A stretch of DNA of 64,000 bases. Origin: an uncultured Flaviramulus sp. GTDB lineage: Bacteria; Bacteroidota; Bacteroidia; Flavobacteriales; Flavobacteriaceae. Position numbers and translations under genes: made by a program. The notes under the pieces are model-generated. The model was given only the letters and a program-made list of their open reading frames with translations, was not told the DNA's origin and ran no database searches. The stretch covers positions 1 through 64,000 of the forward strand of contig CANLXL010000007.1 in the NCBI GenBank assembly GCA_947495125.1, in the 5' to 3' direction. Shown piece by piece: positions 18,396 to 26,707 of this stretch; positions within the stretch are counted from its first letter, which is position 1; each line of letters starts with the position of its first letter.

Positions 18396-18794
18396 ATGAA
18401 AAAAAGAATTATCATTTCTGCTTTGGCATTATGTTTCGTTGTAACTGTAAATGCTAACCCCGTATCTGAGAACATTGAAAAACAAACTGTTGAATCGGTA
18501 TTAAAAGTTAATCCTTTTTGTGTGTCTATTGCAAAGGGAGATATTGAAACTGTGATTAAGCTCATAAATTTAGGAACTAATGTCAATGAGAAATCAAATG
18601 GGATGACTCCGGCCATGTATGCTGCTAAATTTAACAGATGTGAGATATTAAAACTTTTAATAAAAAATGGAGCGAAGCTAAAAGTGAAGTCGGATAAGGG
18701 TTATACAGCAAAGAAATATGCTGAATTATCTAATGCTAAAGAAGCCAAGGCCATTATTGAAGAAGCCTTAAAAGCATCAAAAAGGAGAAAATAA
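18396..18794 (+). CDS. Secreted ankyrin-repeat protein
   Basis: 132 residues with a signal peptide ending VTVNA|NP. Two to three ankyrin repeats follow, the clearest being NGMTPAMYAAKFNRCEILKL and DKGYTAKKYAELSNAKEA, both with the TPxxYAA/TAxxYA helix starts of the fold. The C-terminus is basic (ALKASKRRK). It is likely a small periplasmic binding protein; small ankyrin proteins with catalase or stress roles are known, but nothing here points to one. Monocistronic, with 244 bases of upstream spacer and a shared terminator. Confidence 0.85.
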   Translation: MKKRIIISALALCFVVTVNANPVSENIEKQTVESVLKVNPFCVSIAKGDIETVIKLINLGTNVNEKSNGMTPAMYAAKFNRCEILKLLIKNGAKLKVKSDKGYTAKKYAELSNAKEAKAIIEEALKASKRRK

Positions 18795-18827
18795 TTAAAT
18801 CATATAATAATTATTTTAATTTAGTCG

Positions 18828-18854
18828 AAAAGCCTTGCCACGCAAGGCTTTTTT
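18828..18854. terminator. Bidirectional terminator between ankyrin and M48 genes
   Basis: Perfect 11-bp stem AAAAGCCTTGC / GCAAGGCTTTT with loop CAC, flanked by A and T runs. It lies between two convergent genes and can serve both; it ends four bases before the M48 stop codon. Confidence 0.88.
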
Positions 18855-18857
18855 ACA

Positions 18858-19625
18858 TTATTGATTTTTGTATTTCTCAATAGATTCTCTTATTTTATCA
18901 ATTCTATTATCAGGATCAGGATGAGAGCTTTGAAATTCCGGGATACGGTTTGGTCCGGCTGCGGCTTTTAATATTTTCATAACTTCAATCATTTCTTCAG
19001 GATTATATCCGGAATTAAGCATAAATAACACGCCTAAATCATCGCTTTCCAATTCGTCTCCCCGACCATTTTTTAAGAGTGTTTGCTGACCAATACCGCT
19101 TACCAACCCTCCCATGTCTGCTCCAACGGATGCCCCGGTAGTCACTGTTCGCCAAAAATCACTTTCCGCAATACGTTCTGCTGAATGTCGTCCAAGTACA
19201 TGTCCGATTTCATGCCCTAAAACACCCGCTAGCTGATCTTCGTTTTCTAACTTAGAAAATAAGGCATAAGTAATAAATATTTGGCCTCCGGGAAGTGCAA
19301 ACGCATTTATTGTTTTTTCATCTGACAATAAATGAAATTCATATTGGTAAGGTGTGTTTTTTGCAATACTATTGTTTACCAATTTTTCTCCAACTTTATC
19401 AACTAAGGCTTGGTAGGTGTTGTTAGGAAATAAACCACCATGTTGTTGCGCCATAACTTCCCTGTTATCCAATCCGATGGCAATTTCTTGATCTGAAGTC
19501 ATGTTTATGGTTTGAATACGTCCTGTAAACTCATTTTTCTCTTTGCTGTTACATCGTTTAATAAAAGCAAAAGCGACAATAGCTAAACCGATTAGTAACC
19601 GAACTTTAAAATTTTTACTTCTCAT
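18858..19625 (-). CDS. M48-family zinc metallopeptidase
   Basis: 255 residues. A hydrophobic N-terminal segment (LIGLAIVAFAFI) anchors or exports the protein; the following KRCNS does not make a convincing lipobox. The active site is GHEIGHVLGRHSAER, with the second Glu ligand in GDELESDDLGVLF, as in the BepA/YfgC and Oma1/LoiP group of periplasmic proteases that handle misfolded envelope proteins. FALPGGQIFITYALF upstream of the HExxH is the usual family strand. Length is at the short end since there is no TPR extension. Convergent with the ankyrin gene. Confidence 0.92.
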   Translation of the reverse strand: MRSKNFKVRLLIGLAIVAFAFIKRCNSKEKNEFTGRIQTINMTSDQEIAIGLDNREVMAQQHGGLFPNNTYQALVDKVGEKLVNNSIAKNTPYQYEFHLLSDEKTINAFALPGGQIFITYALFSKLENEDQLAGVLGHEIGHVLGRHSAERIAESDFWRTVTTGASVGADMGGLVSGIGQQTLLKNGRGDELESDDLGVLFMLNSGYNPEEMIEVMKILKAAAGPNRIPEFQSSHPDPDNRIDKIRESIEKYKNQ

Positions 19626-19792
19626 AGTTGAAATTTATACGACTAAAATTACAAAAAAATGATTCGATTTGGAAGTTCGTAAGGATAAGCAATATTTAAG
19701 ACACCATTTTAATCTTGAAGTCACTTCGTTTTTTATAATTTCTATTTTCCAATCTCAGTTTAAAATATTTATCTTCACATAAAAAAGAAGCC

Positions 19793-20218
19793 ATGTCTTT
19801 TACATTTAAAATTATTGATAAAGAGCATATAAATTCTGTTATCCCTTTAGTTCAAAAACTTAACGATAATAGTGTTTCTGATGACGTTTTAAAACAGCGA
19901 TTTTCAGAAATGATTACACAAAATTATGAGTGCGCCGGAATTTTTGATGACAAAAAACTAATTGGTATTACCGGTTTATGGTTTTGTACGAGACATTATT
20001 CAGGCAAAAGCGTGGAGCCGGATCATGTTTATATAGATGATGATTATCGCGGTAAAGGCTTGGGTAAACAATTTTTTGAGTGGATTTATAATTATGTACA
20101 ACAAAAGGGGTGTGAAGCGGTCGAATTAAACACTTATGTAAGCAACCCTGCTTCACACAAATTTTATTATAATGAAGGCTTTAAAATATTGGGTTATCAT
20201 TTTTTTAAAAAGTTATGA
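19793..20218 (+). CDS. GNAT-family N-acetyltransferase
   Basis: 141 residues, single Gcn5-type acetyltransferase domain. The acetyl-CoA pyrophosphate loop is DDDYRGKGLGKQFFEW, preceded by the strand PDHVYIDD, and the C-terminal part VELNTYVSNPASHKFYYNEG is the typical helix of the fold. Acceptor unknown. It is a single gene directly upstream of tRNA-Gly, which has its own promoter. Confidence 0.9.
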   Translation: MSFTFKIIDKEHINSVIPLVQKLNDNSVSDDVLKQRFSEMITQNYECAGIFDDKKLIGITGLWFCTRHYSGKSVEPDHVYIDDDYRGKGLGKQFFEWIYNYVQQKGCEAVELNTYVSNPASHKFYYNEGFKILGYHFFKKL

Positions 20219-20224
20219 TTTTTC

Positions 20225-20256
20225 TTGCTAATTAGTGAACAGGTTTTATATATTTG
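20225..20256 (+). promoter_or_regulatory. Candidate Bacteroidota-type promoter of tRNA-Gly
   Basis: TATATTTG at 20249-20256 matches the TAnnTTTG -7 box exactly, and TTG at 20225-20227 lies 21 bases upstream as the -33 element. Transcription would begin about seven bases on, just before the tRNA at 20267. Confidence 0.6.
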
Positions 20257-20266
20257 CACACGTTAT

Positions 20267-20339
20267 GCGGGAGTAGCTCAGTTGGTAGAGCGTCAGCCTT
20301 CCAAGCTGAATGTCGCCAGTTCGAACCTGGTCTCCCGCT
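20267..20339 (+). tRNA. tRNA-Gly (anticodon TCC)
   Basis: 73-base cloverleaf: acceptor stem GCGGGAG/CTCCCGC with discriminator T, D-arm GCTC...GAGC, anticodon stem TCAGC/GCTGA around loop CTTCCAA, T-arm closing on TTCGAAC. Anticodon bases 20300-20302 are TCC, reading GGA and probably GGG. The 3' CCA is not encoded (CTCC follows), so it must be added after transcription. Confidence 0.97.
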
Positions 20340-20344
20340 CCAAG

Positions 20345-20372
20345 AGCTTCATAGAAATATGAGGCTTTTTTT
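20345..20372 (+). terminator. Terminator of tRNA-Gly
   Basis: Eight-pair stem AGCTTCAT / ATGAGGCT (one G-T pair) with a six-base loop and a run of seven T. It starts six bases after the tRNA and its T-run just touches the convergent pepE stop codon. Confidence 0.75.
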
Positions 20373-21078
20373 AGTTTAGAATATTGAGCTCCGTCTCCGG
20401 TTCAACTTCGTACGGCGTTTTGTTGTATTCAAAAATACGTGCTGTTAAGTTACCTTTTAAAATTATAGAATTGTTCTTCACAGATAGCCAACTTCCTTCT
20501 CTTAAACCGATTACAGGAGGGCTGTTAAAGTTATGGAATTCTTTTATTCTAGTTTCTCTTGTTTCCCCCATATGTGTACTGTTTAAATCTGGGTCCAAAT
20601 AATGAGGGTTAATATTAAAAGGAACCAACCCTAAAGCGTTAAAACTTGGAGGATAAATAATGGGCATATCATTAGATGTTTTTATGCTGAGGCCGCAAAT
20701 ATTACTTCCAGCACTGGTGCCTAAATAGGGTGTACCATGGTTAACCGTTTCTCTTAAAATATCAATTAAGTTATTTTTATACAATTGATTGACTAAAACA
20801 AAAGTATTACCGCCACCCGTGAAAATAGCCTCAGCATTTTTTATGGCAGTCGTGGGATTTTCAAACGTATGCAGTCCTCTTACTTTTTTATTTATTTTGG
20901 AAAAGGCGATTTCGACCGTTTTAGTATAATCATCATAAGATATGCCTCCGGGTCTTGCATAAGGAATAAATAGAATCTCATTTGCATCTTTAAAAAAAAT
21001 CAATAAATCGTCTAAAATATATTCTAAATAACCACTACCATGCAATGTCGAGGTACTCGCAATAATTATGTTTTTCAT
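20371..21078 (-). CDS. pepE: Peptidase E (alpha-aspartyl dipeptidase, S51)
   Basis: Cytosolic serine peptidase that cleaves Asp-X dipeptides. 235 residues, as in E. coli. The nucleophile elbow is GTSAGSNI, the oxyanion and structural motif GGGNTFVLV precedes it, and NPHYLDPDLNSTHMGETRETR carries the conserved His and Arg region. ATG at 21078 immediately precedes the first strand KNIIIAST. The divergent gene at 21188 leaves 109 bases for both promoters. Confidence 0.93.
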   Translation of the reverse strand: MKNIIIASTSTLHGSGYLEYILDDLLIFFKDANEILFIPYARPGGISYDDYTKTVEIAFSKINKKVRGLHTFENPTTAIKNAEAIFTGGGNTFVLVNQLYKNNLIDILRETVNHGTPYLGTSAGSNICGLSIKTSNDMPIIYPPSFNALGLVPFNINPHYLDPDLNSTHMGETRETRIKEFHNFNSPPVIGLREGSWLSVKNNSIILKGNLTARIFEYNKTPYEVEPETELNILN

Positions 21079-21187
21079 TATTTGAGAAATTAAATGGTAA
21101 AGCTAACTAAATATAATTTTCAAAAAAAAAAACTGAAGCGCATCATATCTAATTGATTTAAAAGATTATTTTTAATAAAAAAAACAA

Positions 21188-21985
21188 ATGAAAAAAATAA
21201 TCCTATTCGTATCCGTTTTAATGAGTTTAACCATGTTTTCACAAGATGTTAAGCGTGTCACAGTTAGGGGACAGATTGTTGTTGAAAGTAGTGATATTGG
21301 TGGTATTACCGTCTTTAATATATCTTCAAATTCAGGAACAATCACAAACATGAAAGGAGAGTTTGATTTGCAAGTTGGATTGAACGATTTAATTGAAGTA
21401 AGCGCTTTACAATATAAAAATATCAGATTTGAAATTAACGAGGATATAATTTCTTCAAAATCGATAAGAGTTTTTTTAATTGAAGAAATTAATAAACTTG
21501 AAGAGGTTGTGGTTTTTTCAGGAGGTTTAACAGGTAATTTGAATACCGATATAGGCGAAAAAAAACGTTTTAAACCAAAATTGGATGTATTGTATTTTGG
21601 GATAAAGAATAGGGAGGAGTATGAATTTAGAAACGATAATAAAATTAAGGTAGAAAATTTAGCTGTAAATAGTAGACACTTTCCAATGGTGCATGGTCTT
21701 AATGTAGTTAATGTTGTGGATCAATTATTACTTCCTTTGTTTAGGTCTAAAATTAATAATGATAATGTGAAAGGAGCGTCAAAAGTTCCTGTAGAATCTA
21801 TAAAATATTATTTCGGATCTGAATTTTTAGTTAATAATTTTGATATTCCGAAACACCGGGTTGAGGAGTTTATTCGATACGTTGAAGCCGATGATTTTGA
21901 TTTTAACCTTCTTAATTATGGTAATGAAATGGATTTTCTAGAAACGATTTATACAAAAAGCCTTAAATTTTTGGACGACAAATAA
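21188..21985 (+). CDS. Secreted carboxypeptidase-regulatory-like protein with TonB-box-like strand, paralogue 1
   Basis: 265 residues. Signal peptide to about residue 19 (LTMFSQ). A carboxypeptidase-regulatory-like beta-sandwich (about 24-98) includes GGITVFNISSNSGTITNMKG and EVSALQYKN. Then INKLEEVVVFSGGLTGNL (from about 101), which resembles the linker and TonB box that follow this domain in SusC receptors. No barrel follows; the last 130 residues are charged and probably helical. First of three tandem paralogues (21188, 22074, 22873). Function unknown; periplasmic location is inferred from the signal peptide. Confidence 0.8.
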   Translation: MKKIILFVSVLMSLTMFSQDVKRVTVRGQIVVESSDIGGITVFNISSNSGTITNMKGEFDLQVGLNDLIEVSALQYKNIRFEINEDIISSKSIRVFLIEEINKLEEVVVFSGGLTGNLNTDIGEKKRFKPKLDVLYFGIKNREEYEFRNDNKIKVENLAVNSRHFPMVHGLNVVNVVDQLLLPLFRSKINNDNVKGASKVPVESIKYYFGSEFLVNNFDIPKHRVEEFIRYVEADDFDFNLLNYGNEMDFLETIYTKSLKFLDDK

Positions 21986-22073
21986 GTGCCAACTTTAACT
22001 AAAGTTTAAAGCTTTTTTTATTTTATTTAAGATTTGAACTCCGTTCTTTATATTCTAAAAATAGCCGATCGTT

Positions 22074-22886
22074 TTGAGATTTTTCGTTTTTTATATCTTT
22101 TTTGGATTGTCCTTTGGAACAATGTTCAGTCAAACGATTGCAAGGATTGAAGTAAAAGGATATATACTGACTGATGAGAGCGATGTCGAAGGGATCACAA
22201 TATTCAATTCATCATCAAAGATAGGAACTATTAGTAATGAAAAAGGCGAATTCTCAATAGCGATAGCCTTGAACGATGTCGTTGAGATTTCTGCGTTACA
22301 ATTCGAACCGGTTTCAATTAAGATTACAGACGAAATTATTAAACTGAAAATATTAAAAGTATATTTAACAGAACAACTTTATAAACTAGAAGCCATTGTA
22401 ATTTCTGCCGGACTTTCTGGGAATATCTTATTGGATATCGACCATACTGAAAAGCGCCCGACGATAAATTTAAGCTATGGAGATTTGAGAAATTATGAGA
22501 CTCATGATAGAATAGCAAGGGATGAGCAAGTCGGAAACTACGAGTTGAATAAAATAATAAATAAAGGCAGACTGTATAATGGAATAGATTTTGTTCAAAT
22601 TTTGAACCCTGTTTTTAAACTGCTAGTTAAGTCTAAAAAAAAGAAGGATAATTCGGGTGAGACTCTAAGGTTTCAAGAATCGACCAAATTAGATGACGTT
22701 TATACCCACAATTTTATCAGTAAAACCTTTTCAATTCCATTAGAAAAAGTTTCAGATTTTATTAGGTTTATAGAGGAAGCCGGGATGGATCAAGATTTAT
22801 TAAGCAAGGAGAAAGAGGTTGAACGTTTGGAATTCTTGTTTGCTAAAAGCGCGTTATTTATGATTAGTCGTTATGCTAAGGATTAA
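22074..22886 (+). CDS. Secreted carboxypeptidase-regulatory-like protein with TonB-box-like strand, paralogue 2
   Basis: 270 residues with the same plan as its neighbours: signal peptide (IFFGLSFGTMFSQ), regulatory-like domain with EGITIFNSSSKIGTISNEKG and EISALQFEP, then LYKLEAIVISAGLSGNILLD near 102-121 and a charged C-terminal region. The start is TTG at 22074: a stop at 22062-22064 closes the frame upstream and the next Met (residue 17) would remove the signal peptide. It is closest to paralogue 1 and its last codons overlap the start of paralogue 3 by 14 bases, implying translational coupling. Confidence 0.8.
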   Translation: MRFFVFYIFFGLSFGTMFSQTIARIEVKGYILTDESDVEGITIFNSSSKIGTISNEKGEFSIAIALNDVVEISALQFEPVSIKITDEIIKLKILKVYLTEQLYKLEAIVISAGLSGNILLDIDHTEKRPTINLSYGDLRNYETHDRIARDEQVGNYELNKIINKGRLYNGIDFVQILNPVFKLLVKSKKKKDNSGETLRFQESTKLDDVYTHNFISKTFSIPLEKVSDFIRFIEEAGMDQDLLSKEKEVERLEFLFAKSALFMISRYAKD

Positions 22887-23673
22887 TTATATATCTATTT
22901 TATTGCTTTTGCTATTAGGGCAGGCCGCAAACTCACAATCTGTTGAAATTCAAGGTAAGGTTCAAAGTAAATCGAATGTTGAAAACATACATGTTATGAA
23001 CAAGACAGGTCGGGTATATACAACCACCAATAGTAAAGGGGAATTTAAAATTAATGCAAAAATAAATGATACTTTAGTTTTTTCATCTATTCAGCACATA
23101 CCGAAACATATTTTTGTGAGTGAAAATATGATTTTGGACAGAAGGGTTACCGTTGAATTGAATGAGCTGATCAACGAATTGGAGGAAGTTGTCGTTGGTA
23201 AAATTCTATCAGGAGATTTACTTTCAGACATTAATAATACAGAAGGGGACCCCCCAATTAACTTTTATGATGTTGGAATTCCCGGATACAAAGGCAAAAA
23301 AGCCACACAAAGCGAACGACGACTCCATGAGGCAGGCGTATTTAAACCTGAAATGTTATTGGGTCTTTTAGGTGGAGGTGTGCCTTTGAACCCAATTTTG
23401 AATGGTATATCGGGAAGAACAAAAGAACTGAAAGAACGGGTTAAGCTTGAGGCAAATACCGAGTTAATTCGAAAGATTAAGTCCAATTTATCTGAGGATT
23501 TTTTTAGTAATTATGAATTAGAAGACAAACTAAGAATGGACTTTTTCTATTTCTGCGAAGAATCTCCTGATTTTGAAGAACGTTGTCATGGAAAAGGCGA
23601 CATTGAAATCTTGACGTTTTTGAAAGAAAAACTGGTAGCTTATAAAAACAATCTTTATTCAAATAAAGATTAA
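22873..23673 (+). CDS. Secreted carboxypeptidase-regulatory-like protein with TonB-box-like strand, paralogue 3
   Basis: 266 residues: signal peptide (LLLLLGQAANSQ), regulatory-like domain with ENIHVMNKTGRVYTTTNSKG and LVFSSIQHIP, then ELEEVVVGKILSGDLLSDIN at about 102-121. The C-terminal part differs from the other two, with a Gly-rich segment MLLGLLGGGVPLNPILNG and three Cys-containing positions near the end. The most diverged of the trio. It overlaps paralogue 2 by 14 bases. Function unknown. Confidence 0.8.
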   Translation: MLRINYISILLLLLLGQAANSQSVEIQGKVQSKSNVENIHVMNKTGRVYTTTNSKGEFKINAKINDTLVFSSIQHIPKHIFVSENMILDRRVTVELNELINELEEVVVGKILSGDLLSDINNTEGDPPINFYDVGIPGYKGKKATQSERRLHEAGVFKPEMLLGLLGGGVPLNPILNGISGRTKELKERVKLEANTELIRKIKSNLSEDFFSNYELEDKLRMDFFYFCEESPDFEERCHGKGDIEILTFLKEKLVAYKNNLYSNKD

Positions 23674-23707
23674 CTTTTCTTTGGAATACTTTTTGAAACA
23701 TATATAA

Positions 23708-23715
23708 TACTTTTG
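23708..23715 (+). promoter_or_regulatory. Candidate -7 box upstream of the DUF6702 gene
   Basis: TACTTTTG matches TAnnTTTG. A TTG at 23681 is 24 bases upstream, longer than the usual 19-21, so the match is only partial. If used, the DUF6702 gene is transcribed apart from the three paralogues. Confidence 0.3.
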
Positions 23716-23786
23716 CAAAACATTTAAATTCAAATTAGAATTATTATAAGTGTGCAACAGATTTAAAAGAAAGCTAAGATAGAGAC

Positions 23787-24290
23787 ATGAAATCAGTTAA
23801 GCTACTCATCGTATTGTTTATTTTACCACTTTGTGCTTTTACAACAATGCATAAATATTACATAAGCGTAACTCAGGTTAATTACATTGAAGATGCCCAA
23901 GCTATACAAATTACATCGAGAATTTTTATTGATGATTTCGAGAATTTACTTAGAGAACGGTATGACGAAAATATAACTCTGGCAGGCGAAGATGAATTGA
24001 AGACGACTGATTTATATATCGAAAAATATTTAACCGAAAAACTTGAAATAAAGATTAACGGTAAACCCACCGAACTTAATTTTATAGGTAAAGAATACGA
24101 TGTAGATATTATGAAGTGTTATCTTGAAATTTTAGGCATTGGTAGCATTGAGTCTATAGAAATTAAAAACAAAGTGCTGTTTGATTTATTCGATGACCAA
24201 CAGAACATTGTAAAAACTAAAATCAACTCCAAACAAAAGAGCTTTATATTAATCTCTCAGAATGATAAAGCTGTGTTAAATTTTAACTAA
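23787..24290 (+). CDS. DUF6702-family exported protein
   Basis: 167 residues. A signal peptide (LLIVLFILPLCAFTT) is followed directly by MHKYYISVTQVNYIEDAQAI, the characteristic start of DUF6702 proteins, which are found next to M1 peptidase genes in Flavobacteriia. The rest is beta-rich, with QITSRIFIDDFENLLRERY and MKCYLEILGI. No catalytic residues are apparent; periplasmic. It lies between the three regulatory-like paralogues and the two M1 peptidases, 110 bases before the first. Confidence 0.85.
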   Translation: MKSVKLLIVLFILPLCAFTTMHKYYISVTQVNYIEDAQAIQITSRIFIDDFENLLRERYDENITLAGEDELKTTDLYIEKYLTEKLEIKINGKPTELNFIGKEYDVDIMKCYLEILGIGSIESIEIKNKVLFDLFDDQQNIVKTKINSKQKSFILISQNDKAVLNFN

Positions 24291-24400
24291 AATAAAGTTA
24301 AAAAACTTTAGAATTTAGTATTTTCGAACGCTTTTTCTAAATATTTTGTAAAATATATAGGTAAAAGGAGCAACTTTTTAAACAAAATTCAAAAAGTAAA

Positions 24401-26662
24401 ATGAAAAAAAGCATTTATTTTTTACTCACTGCGGTATTTATATCCGTCAATGTATTGGCACAGAGTACCGAAAAACAAAGAGCAGGAGGGCATACAGATC
24501 AAAATAAGTTTAGACAAATGAAGGACCTTTTGGCAACCCCAAATGAGTCAAGGACAGCTTCAGGCGCACCTGGATATCAGTATACGCAACAAAAAGTGGA
24601 TTATGTTATGGACATCCGTTTGGATGAATCTAAGAATCAAATTCATGGACATGAGGCCATAACTTATCATAATAATTCTAAAGATCATTTAGAGTATTTG
24701 TGGTTACAATTAGATCAAAATATGCGAGCCGCCGACTCCAAAACTCCGGATATCAATTCCGAAAGTTTTAATGACGCCTTTAATGGTCCTGTGACCTTTA
24801 CAAAGTCTAATTTAAAAAAGAGGTTCGACGGCGGGTTTAATATAGAATCAGTACAAAATGAAGATGGCTCAGATTTATCACATATGATTAATCAAACCAT
24901 GATGCGAATTAATCTTGAAAGACCATTAGCGCCGGGGGAAACTTTTAAATTTCAAATTAAATGGTGGTATAATGTAAACAACCATATTGTTGAAGGCGGA
25001 CGTTCAGGATATGAATATTTTCCGAAAGATGGAAATAGCACTTATGTTATAGCGCAGTTTTTTCCAAGACTTTGTGTTTATGATAATGTTGAGGGTTGGC
25101 AGAATATGCAATTTTGGGGGCGTAGCGAATTTGCATTGGAGTTTGGAGATTATGATGTGAAGTTAACGGTACCTGCCGATCATAAATTGGAAGCAACAGG
25201 GGTTTTACAAAACGCAAAAGAAGTGTTGACCAAAGAACAGCGTAAGCGTTTTGAAACTGCTAGGAAATCGTTTAAAGACCCTGTTTTTATTGTAACTCAG
25301 GAAGAAGCTGAAAAAGCTGAAACTAAAAGAAGTAAAAAAACGAAAACATGGCATTTTAAAGCCAATAGGGTGAGAGATTTTGCTTTTGCAACCTCACGTA
25401 AATTTATTTGGGATGCTATGGCTGTAGATATAAACGGAAGATCGGTTATGGCTATTTCGCTTTACTCTAAAGAAGGGAACCCGCTATGGGAGGAGCACTC
25501 TACCAGAGTTGTGGCCAATACCTTAGAAGAATACTCTAAACTCACTTTTGATTATCCCTATAACAAAGCGGTTTCCGTTCACGCCCAAATGGGTATGGAA
25601 TACCCTATGATTTGTTTTAACTATGGTAGACCAAACCCTGATGGGACCTATTCTGCAAGACTTAAAAGAGGAATGATTGGGGTAATCACTCATGAAGTTG
25701 GGCATAACTTTTTCCCCATGATTGTTAATAGCGATGAGCGACAATGGACCTGGATGGACGAAGGGTTAAACTCCTTTGTTGAAACTTTGGCCGAGCTGGA
25801 TTACGACCCCGATTTTTTTACAGGAAATCTACCTAAAGATATTGTTCATTATATGGGAGGTGATCAGGACTTTATTTCACCTATAATGTCTCAAGGCGAT
25901 TACGTATACCAGTTTGGTCCTAATGCCTATACAAAACCGGCTGCTGCCCTATACTTATTAAGGCAAACTATTATGGGACCAGAACTGTTTGATTATGCAT
26001 TTAGAACCTACTCTAAACGATGGATGTTTAAGCATCCAACCCCGGCAGACTTTTTTAGAACTATGGAAGATGCTTCGGCAATGGACTTAGATTGGTTTTG
26101 GAGAGGATGGTTCTACACGACCGATTATACCGATATTGGAGTTAAAGATGTTAAATCTTACTACCTAACAGATAAGCCCACCGAAAAGGCTAAAACACTG
26201 GCAGAAAAAAATAACATGAATCTTGATGATTATAAAGATAAACTGGTTTATTTCGCGGAAATGGAACAAGGTACCGAGGCTAAAGACGCTAAGAAAGCAT
26301 CAGATTTTAACTTTTTGAATAATTATTTAGAAGGTTTGCCTGAAGAAGAAAAAGCACGGCTTAAACAAGCTCCCAATTATATTTACGAAGTCACCTTCGA
26401 AAAACCAGGAGGTTTGGTAATGCCTATTATACTGGAACTTACCTATGAAGATGGGACAAAAGAAAGAAAAAAATACCCGGCACAGATTTGGAGATATAAC
26501 GACGCCGAAGTGAAAAAAGTTTTTAGATCCGACAAAGCGATAACAGGTTTTGTGATCGATCCGGATTTAGAAACTGCAGATGTCGATACGTCCAACAATT
26601 CATGGCCAAGAGAAGTAAAAGATAGTGAGTTTGACCAATTTAAAAATAAAGTAAAAGGTTAA
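24401..26662 (+). CDS. M1-family (gluzincin) metallopeptidase, paralogue A
   Basis: Exported zinc aminopeptidase-like enzyme of 753 residues. The signal peptide ends NVLAQ. An M1-type N-terminal beta domain (about 60-300; YVMDIRLDESKNQIHGHEAI) precedes the catalytic domain, which has the substrate-binding GMEYPMICFNYG in the GAMEN position, HEVGHNFFPM as zinc site and the third ligand Glu in WTWMDEGLNSF. The C-terminal domain ends FDQFKNKVKG. All catalytic positions are intact. It is followed after 45 bases by paralogue B, with which it shares the same layout. Confidence 0.93.
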   Translation: MKKSIYFLLTAVFISVNVLAQSTEKQRAGGHTDQNKFRQMKDLLATPNESRTASGAPGYQYTQQKVDYVMDIRLDESKNQIHGHEAITYHNNSKDHLEYLWLQLDQNMRAADSKTPDINSESFNDAFNGPVTFTKSNLKKRFDGGFNIESVQNEDGSDLSHMINQTMMRINLERPLAPGETFKFQIKWWYNVNNHIVEGGRSGYEYFPKDGNSTYVIAQFFPRLCVYDNVEGWQNMQFWGRSEFALEFGDYDVKLTVPADHKLEATGVLQNAKEVLTKEQRKRFETARKSFKDPVFIVTQEEAEKAETKRSKKTKTWHFKANRVRDFAFATSRKFIWDAMAVDINGRSVMAISLYSKEGNPLWEEHSTRVVANTLEEYSKLTFDYPYNKAVSVHAQMGMEYPMICFNYGRPNPDGTYSARLKRGMIGVITHEVGHNFFPMIVNSDERQWTWMDEGLNSFVETLAELDYDPDFFTGNLPKDIVHYMGGDQDFISPIMSQGDYVYQFGPNAYTKPAAALYLLRQTIMGPELFDYAFRTYSKRWMFKHPTPADFFRTMEDASAMDLDWFWRGWFYTTDYTDIGVKDVKSYYLTDKPTEKAKTLAEKNNMNLDDYKDKLVYFAEMEQGTEAKDAKKASDFNFLNNYLEGLPEEEKARLKQAPNYIYEVTFEKPGGLVMPIILELTYEDGTKERKKYPAQIWRYNDAEVKKVFRSDKAITGFVIDPDLETADVDTSNNSWPREVKDSEFDQFKNKVKG

Positions 26663-26707
26663 CACTTTAATTAGCATATCCATTATTATAAATCACAAAG
26701 AAGTAAA

